64,000 nucleotides of DNA, from assembly GCA_038025085.1 (NCBI GenBank), contig CM076147.1, forward strand, positions 28,683,001 to 28,747,000, in the 5' to 3' direction. The position numbers and the translations under genes were made by a program. The number at the start of each line of letters is the position of its first letter. The stretch's first letter is position 1. The notes below the pieces were generated by a model. That model worked only from the letters and a program-made list of their open reading frames with translations, was not told the DNA's origin and made no database searches. Below, piece by piece: positions 59,601 to 64,000 of this stretch. The stretch is from Tetragonia tetragonoides. Taxonomy: Eukaryota > Streptophyta > Magnoliopsida > Caryophyllales > Aizoaceae.

Positions 59601-61644
59601 GGTGGCAAATGTGGGAAGGTAGCTTTTGCTTCGTTTATCTCCAATGGTTCACTAACCTTGTCTGCAGGATCTTTACGTTTAAGGTAGTCACTTCCAACAT
59701 TGAAGGTTCTTCAAAATGTTGTCGCATACTTCAAGTCACAATGTTACATTTCTTACCATTTTTTATTATTTAATTGTTGTTCCTTCTAGCTTATGTACTT
59801 CTTTTCTCATCAGTGAGCTCCAAAGTTGATGCCTTATCTGATCTGTTGTTGACATAGGTGGTGAGGGTCATCAGAACTAATCCAGTACTAATTACAGCTT
59901 TGGCAGCAATAGTTTTGGTATGCTTTGTTCATCCTGCATTGGGTCTATCCGTGCTGCTCATATCACATGCTTTATGCTGCCATAATGCATTGTGCAGGTA
60001 GTCCTTGCAATTTTGATTTAAAATAATCATTGAAAAAATTAGCACTGCTGAAGGACATGAATGTCTGGTTCTATTTATAAGTTGAGACTTGAGAATGTCC
60101 TGTTGGTACTGTGCCTATAGAATTCTGAAATATATCTTTTATGTTACACCTCTCTAGATTTTTGAAACAATAAGATTTTTATCTAATGGTCTTTTCTGCT
60201 ATCTGATAATGTAAAATTCCCATGTAAAAAACAGGTAAAACATAGAAGTTTTTTGACTGGAAAATGCTCATTGAATTTATACGGAGTATAATATTTTTAA
60301 TCCCTTTTTTGTGTAGATATAGGAAGATGGAGTTGGTCACTTGAGCCTCCTATCAACTGAGTTGTGATTGTTTCTTTTCTTTTTGTTTTTTCTTTTATTG
60401 GATAATTGACTTGTGATTGTTCGGTTACCATAAATATTAGTGTCTTTTATGCCATGGGGATCCTAAGAAGTCTCCTTTTGTGACAGCTATTTGACAGCTT
60501 CCTTTCGCAGCCTAACACACAGACAGGAACCATTTAATGCCAAGGATAAAGGCAATGAGGGGTTGGAGCGGTATGGTTATCAAAACAGTGGTCGTTTGAA
60601 GAATTATCTCCCGTCAGCAGAAATTTCTAACAGTAGTGCTGAATCGGCTAACAGCTATAGTGACATACAATTAATGGTCTTCCACCTTAGACATGGCATG
60701 CTGATTTTGCATTTTCTTGCCGTGCTGATGTTCGCTCCTTCACTTGTAGCTTGGTTGCAGGTACCAATCTGATCTTCATTCTGTTGGTTGGTTTGGTTTG
60801 TGTGTGCGTGTGTGCGCGCGCGTGCGTAGTGTGTGCGTGCATGTTAGGTCTGTGTATGAATGCTTTAATTTGTCTACTAAGTGTCTGAGTATAATTTAGA
60901 TCTCTCACAAAGTGAGTATCACCCACAGTGATCAGCAGTACAACAAGCAGGAAAAAAAAAAATACTTGTCAAATAGTGTATAAACCGTCATCTTCATTTT
61001 TTTCCTTTTTTTCTAGTGTTTTTTAAGGAAGAATTATTTTGCATACTTCGACTGCTTAATTTAATGTCATCACTGGCATATCATCTATCTCCACACCTTA
61101 AAATTCAAGTGTCAGTAGTTGACAAAAATGATGTTGTGGCTGATGGATATAATTTTCTACTAATTGATTTTTGCCTGAGCAGAATTCTACTGGCCAATCG
61201 TCCTGTGTGCAGTTTTAATTGTCAAATTCCAATATAACACTATTTCCTGTATGAGTTCTATGTCGATTTTTCGAAGATGGGCCTAATTTTGGCCATTGGT
61301 TGTGCTTGCAGAGATTAGCAATAGGTCAAAGCTTCCCCTGGTTTCTAGATTCAATTCTTTGCATTGGTGTCATCCTTCATGGCATCTATGACTCAAAGCC
61401 AGAACTTAATTTCTTCGTCTTACCCATTCCGGGTTTACATGGGCTAGAAGTAACGACTAGCTTTGTCTACCTGCTTGCTGGATACTTTTCATTCTTATCA
61501 GGCCTGGCATTGGCTCCTTATAGAGTGTTCTATGCCATGGCTACTATTGGAACACTTTCATTTGCTTTTAGAATCATCCGGCGGAGGAACAGAGAGAAGG
61601 GGGAGGCGATTTTTAGTAGCCGTAAGCACTCTCATCGACACTAG
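47676..61644 (+). CDS. PGAP1-like GPI inositol-deacylase, 1114 residues incl. stop, 18 exons
   Basis: Exons: 47676-47966, 49512-49760, 49938-50128, 50226-50397, 52712-52849, 52918-53101, 53693-53838, 55284-55460, 55723-55833, 55932-56051, 56131-56287, 56979-57142, 57264-57350, 57759-58087, 59602-59683, 59858-59997, 60487-60760, 61312-61644. Every join is GT-AG and keeps frame. The family removes the inositol acyl chain from GPI-anchored proteins in the ER. Residues 10-29 are a membrane anchor. VPVLFIPGNGGSYKQ near 85-97 and VILVGHSMGG with nucleophile Ser213 form the lipase core. From exon 14 on there are multiple hydrophobic segments (for example IVGLAIAVVFFALM and the FPFLMLVAVPLLIPLLL run) typical of the PGAP1 C-terminus. 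Length agrees with Arabidopsis At3g27325. No in-frame ATG precedes 47676. Confidence 0.95.
51183..51757 (-). mobile_element. 5'-truncated LINE tail in intron 4
   Basis: On the minus strand the text encodes a decayed LINE zinc-binding/terminal region (TCLHLFLALSFHS frame, then VWLERNSRTFDG, then WDRAVYLASLWAKA). The 3' end has the perfect hairpin GAGGAC-TACTT-GTCCTC (51241-51257), and the poly(A) tail is the T run at 51183-51190. Frames are shifted, so it is dead. Confidence 0.75.
51901..52196. mobile_element. Harbinger-like MITE in intron 4
   Basis: GGGTCTGTTCTCCCCAACTG and its inverse (AGCTGGGGAGAACAGACCC) form the ends, flanked by TAA (51898-51900, 52197-52199). The interior is made of repeats of TTGAACTTTGTTGAACTT. 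296 bp. Confidence 0.88.
54946..55153 (+). mobile_element. SINE, family S1 copy 1 (intron 7), TSD present
   Basis: TGTATTGAAGCGGCAT(T/C)TGT flanks the element (54946-54965, 55134-55153). Body 54966-55133 contains GTCAAACGGAAACAGCTTCT, then GGTAAGGCTGCGTACA, then CTTACCCTGCCTAGGCGGGA, and ends in TAATGTTAATG. This is the Au-like plant SINE class. Box B fits poorly. Confidence 0.85.
57398..57602 (-). mobile_element. SINE, family S1 copy 2 (intron 13), TSD present
   Basis: In minus orientation it reads GTGTAAGGCTGCGTACATCA, then CACCCTGCTTGGGCGGGAGC, then CACTGGGACAATGTTGATGT. The direct repeats TTGCAATATATCTCA...TATACATG flank it (57398-57420 and 57576-57602, the right copy with four extra bases). 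Confidence 0.85.
58455..58580 (-). mobile_element. SINE, family S1 copy 3, degraded (intron 14)
   Basis: Minus strand: GGTTCGAACAGGAATAGCCT, then CACCTTTAGGGATAAGGTTA, then CATATGACCACCCTC. The word order matches S1, with many changes. No clear target-site duplication. Confidence 0.5.
60797..60842. repeat. (GT)n/(GC)n dinucleotide tract
   Basis: A TGTG/GCGC alternating run in intron 17, about 45 bases, of potential Z-DNA type. Confidence 0.8.
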
Positions 61645-62368
61645 TGCTCATTTTTCCAAAAGGTAAATGGTAGCAGTTTTGATGTAAGTAGTATTTTCTG
61701 TATGTTGTACATTTGTTTGTTGTAACATTTTTTTTCTTTTTTTATTTTGCCATTAGTTTTGCAACTTATCCATTAAGCTCAAGTTTAGAGACTTGGGAAT
61801 TTTGTATCATACCTTCATATACAGAGAAAATCAGGATTAGTGAGTTCCCATTTTGTCGAAGGAAATGGAAGTTATTATGTCTTTGTTGTTTGCAAACTGC
61901 AACCGTACAGCAATTTCACCCGGAACCAAGTCTTCTGCAATACCATTGGTTAAGTAAAGGATTTTGTTTTATCGCATTGCTCTCAGCCTCTCACTGACTC
62001 GAGCCCTTCTTTCGTTTTAAGAAAAGCTGCACAAAAATTCTTCTTTGCAACAGAAAGTGGTGAAGTTCCAGGAAAAACGACGGTGTGTATATTAGCAACA
62101 TGGGTAAAAATGATTGCTTAGATTTCATATCAAACCTGTTGTAACTAAGACTTTATGCCATCCTCAAATACCTTAATTGCTCATATCAAAGGAGAGATTT
62201 ACAATAAAAATGATTTGTTCCACTGGTAAACTGAATTTCACTGACATCCAGAGTCATTCGCACTTACTGCTTAATGCTTTTACACAAACCTAAAACATAC
62301 ATAACTCAGGGATAAGAGATGTGAGAGAGAATTTATTCATACTGTAACGTCATCCAAAGTTCTCCATA
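61645..62368. other. Intergenic between two convergent genes
   Basis: Both 3' untranslated regions must lie here. The stops are 724 bases apart. I see no third gene. Confidence 0.5.
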
Positions 62369-64000
62369 TCAACCCATTGTATATGATGGAGTAGGCAAGT
62401 TGATTACTGTAGTCTTTATTTTCGTCATCATACCGATACTGTTGGTTATTCCCTGCGAACCAATTCCACTGTCCTTTATTCCCTGCAGCACGGAAGAAAC
62501 ATGAAAGTTTATTAGGCACAGAAGAATAAAAACAAAATCACTTAAAACAGAAACAGCATACTTGTTATCCATACCCATGGAGGGTGAAGTGAAATTTGCA
62601 ACAACAACAACACAATATATTTCTTTGATTATTTTTCTCGAGGAGTTTTAACCAGAAGCCTTGTATAAAAAGATGGAATGTGATCATGTGAAAGAATGAT
62701 CTTAAGTGGAACAAAAATGGATAAGTGTCTTTGTAACATCGCAAAGTTGTGAGACATGTACATTGGAACAATTAGGCGAATAAGTAAAAGGACTCACCTG
62801 GAAGGGGAAGTGATCTGGTCCTCGAGCAGGGGCAGAATTGATCTGAACCGTTCCTGTCTCCATTGCATCACTGATCAAAATTGCCTTGTTGATATCTTTT
62901 GTGAATACACAACCCTGCATTACATGCATAACATTAATGGGGAGGTAACTCTGGTGTGCGAATAGCAATTAAGAATTTTCCTCCAGAAAAGACACATGAA
63001 TACAACAAAGGCATCAATCAACGCATAGATATAGGAAAATAAAGTGATTCTAAAAGACTTCTAACCATAATTCATATATAGAACATGTTTTCAAGTACTC
63101 AAGTAAGATTTCTTTGGCCCAGCACTAAGGTGGTGTTTGGCCTAGCTTGTGAGGAGCTTCTACTTTCCTCCCTATTTTTCCTCACAAACCACCCCCTCCA
63201 CCTCCTCCTCACCCCCATTTTCAGCTTCTAAGAAGCTCAAAACACCCATTGGGAGGCCCAAAAGTAGAAGCTCCAATTTGTTACTTCTACTTTTGGGGCT
63301 TCTAGAGGGTCCTAGTGGGTGTTTTGAGCTTTTTGGAAGTCGAAATTGGGAGTAAGGAGGAGGTGGAGGGGGTGATTTGTAAGGAAAAATAGGGGGAAAA
63401 GGAGAAGCTACCTACAAGCTAGGCCAAACATGCTCTAAGTCAGTGTGTAGAAGGCCGGATTCTGCTGTTAAAAGGGATTTTGTAATGTTTTTGGTCTAAT
63501 TGGGAGAATGCAAGAGACAGTGTCATTGAGAGTTTAAGGCTGGATAGTACTATGGGCTGAATTTAAGATTCTGAGCAACATACTCCAGAATCTCAGAGAC
63601 AGCAAAACAACTTCATCAACGCCTGGATGTTTGAAAAATGAGCCACACTTTGAAAAAGGCATCTTATTATCATGAACAGCTAATGTCTATGGAACAGTTG
63701 AACCTAACCTACTAGAAACATTTCTATTAGAGAAGAAAATAGCAAAACCAGAGAACCGTACCTGAAGGCCAAAATTGCTAGCATTGCAGTGATGGATGCC
63801 TTCTTCGACTGAGTTAATCCGAATAACAGGCAAGACAGGGCCAAAAGGCTCTTCCCACGCTATCCTCATGTCAGGTCGAACGTCATCCAATAGCAATGGC
63901 CAAATGAGGTTTCCCTCCCTTTTGTACTCTTGGCAAAACGTTGCTCCTTTCTCCTTGGCATCCTTGACTAACCCTTCAATAAAGTTAGCCGACGACTCTG
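62369..64000 (-). CDS. GAPN: GAPN, non-phosphorylating NADP glyceraldehyde-3-phosphate dehydrogenase, 3' part
   Basis: Three exons are visible: 63762-64000 (continuing beyond the window), 62798-62914 and 62369-62482. They splice GT-AG and keep frame. They give the last 155 residues, ESSANFIEGLV ... PTPSYTMG-stop. The ALDH segment IAWEEPFGPVLPVIRINSVEEG holds the conserved cofactor-contacting Glu (EEPFGPV), and NASNFGLQ, TKDINKAI, GTVQINSAPARGPDHFPFQG, then DSGIGSQG follow as in the ALDH11 family. The enzyme oxidises glyceraldehyde-3-phosphate to 3-phosphoglycerate in the cytosol, producing NADPH. The catalytic Cys exon is outside the window. Confidence 0.93.
63129..63435. mobile_element. Foldback MITE in a GAPN intron
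   Basis: GGTGGTGTTTGGCCTAGCTTGT and its inverse (ACAAGCTAGGCCAAACATGCTC) are the ends, flanked by TAA (63126-63128, 63436-63438). The arms pair for most of the length (AGCTTCTACTT/AAGTAGAAGCT). 307 bp. Confidence 0.85.

Noticed and set aside
1..64000. CRISPR array, operon or phage-like system
   Set aside because: No regularly spaced direct repeats with unique spacers, and all real genes have plant introns.

Overview
The window is nuclear DNA of a flowering plant, most likely a core eudicot. It is AT-rich, its genes have GT-AG introns, its proteins are plant-type, and the space between is filled with LINEs, SINEs, LTR retrotransposons and foldback MITEs. The style of the repeats would fit Caryophyllales, but that is only an impression. 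Nothing is bacterial, organellar or CRISPR-like.

Four protein-coding genes can be supported. (1) 5440-7879 (+) encodes a two-exon, 520-residue armadillo-repeat protein. (2) 25327-36683 (-) encodes a BRCT + RING + PHD-like zinc-finger protein. Its last exon is tandemly duplicated, with both copies open, and its first intron carries a complete non-autonomous LTR retroelement. (3) 47676-61644 (+) encodes an 18-exon, 1114-residue PGAP1-like GPI inositol-deacylase with an intact GHSMGG lipase motif. (4) 62369-64000 (-) is the 3' part of GAPN, the non-phosphorylating NADP-dependent glyceraldehyde-3-phosphate dehydrogenase (ALDH11 family); its 5' part lies beyond the window. Genes 3 and 4 converge.

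Layout. 1-5000: intergenic, with MITEs, a SINE and a LINE RNase H fragment. 5-8 kb: ARM gene with a SINE in its intron. 8-13 kb: minisatellite and large foldback elements. 13.0-19.7 kb: a non-coding retroposon and a nearly full-length decayed L1-type LINE, each with target-site duplications, inserted six bases apart. 19.7-25 kb: intergenic, with a decayed retroelement ORF. 25.3-36.7 kb: BRCT/RING/PHD gene. 37.7-44.1 kb: a Ty1/copia element with intact LTRs and target-site duplication but with integrase and most of RT deleted. 44.5-46.5 kb: hAT-type MITE, a 347-bp tandem repeat and another foldback element. 47.7-62 kb: PGAP1-like gene with a LINE tail, a MITE and three related SINEs in its introns. 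62.4-64 kb: GAPN, with a MITE in an intron.

The four genes are not a pathway. They are ordinary plant housekeeping or regulatory genes set among transposons. The observations most worth pursuing are the duplicated PHD terminal exons, which could give mutually exclusive C-termini, and the unrelated short hairpins found next to the poly(A) tails of several independent LINE and SINE insertions. The nested insertions and the tail-only retroposon footprints follow.
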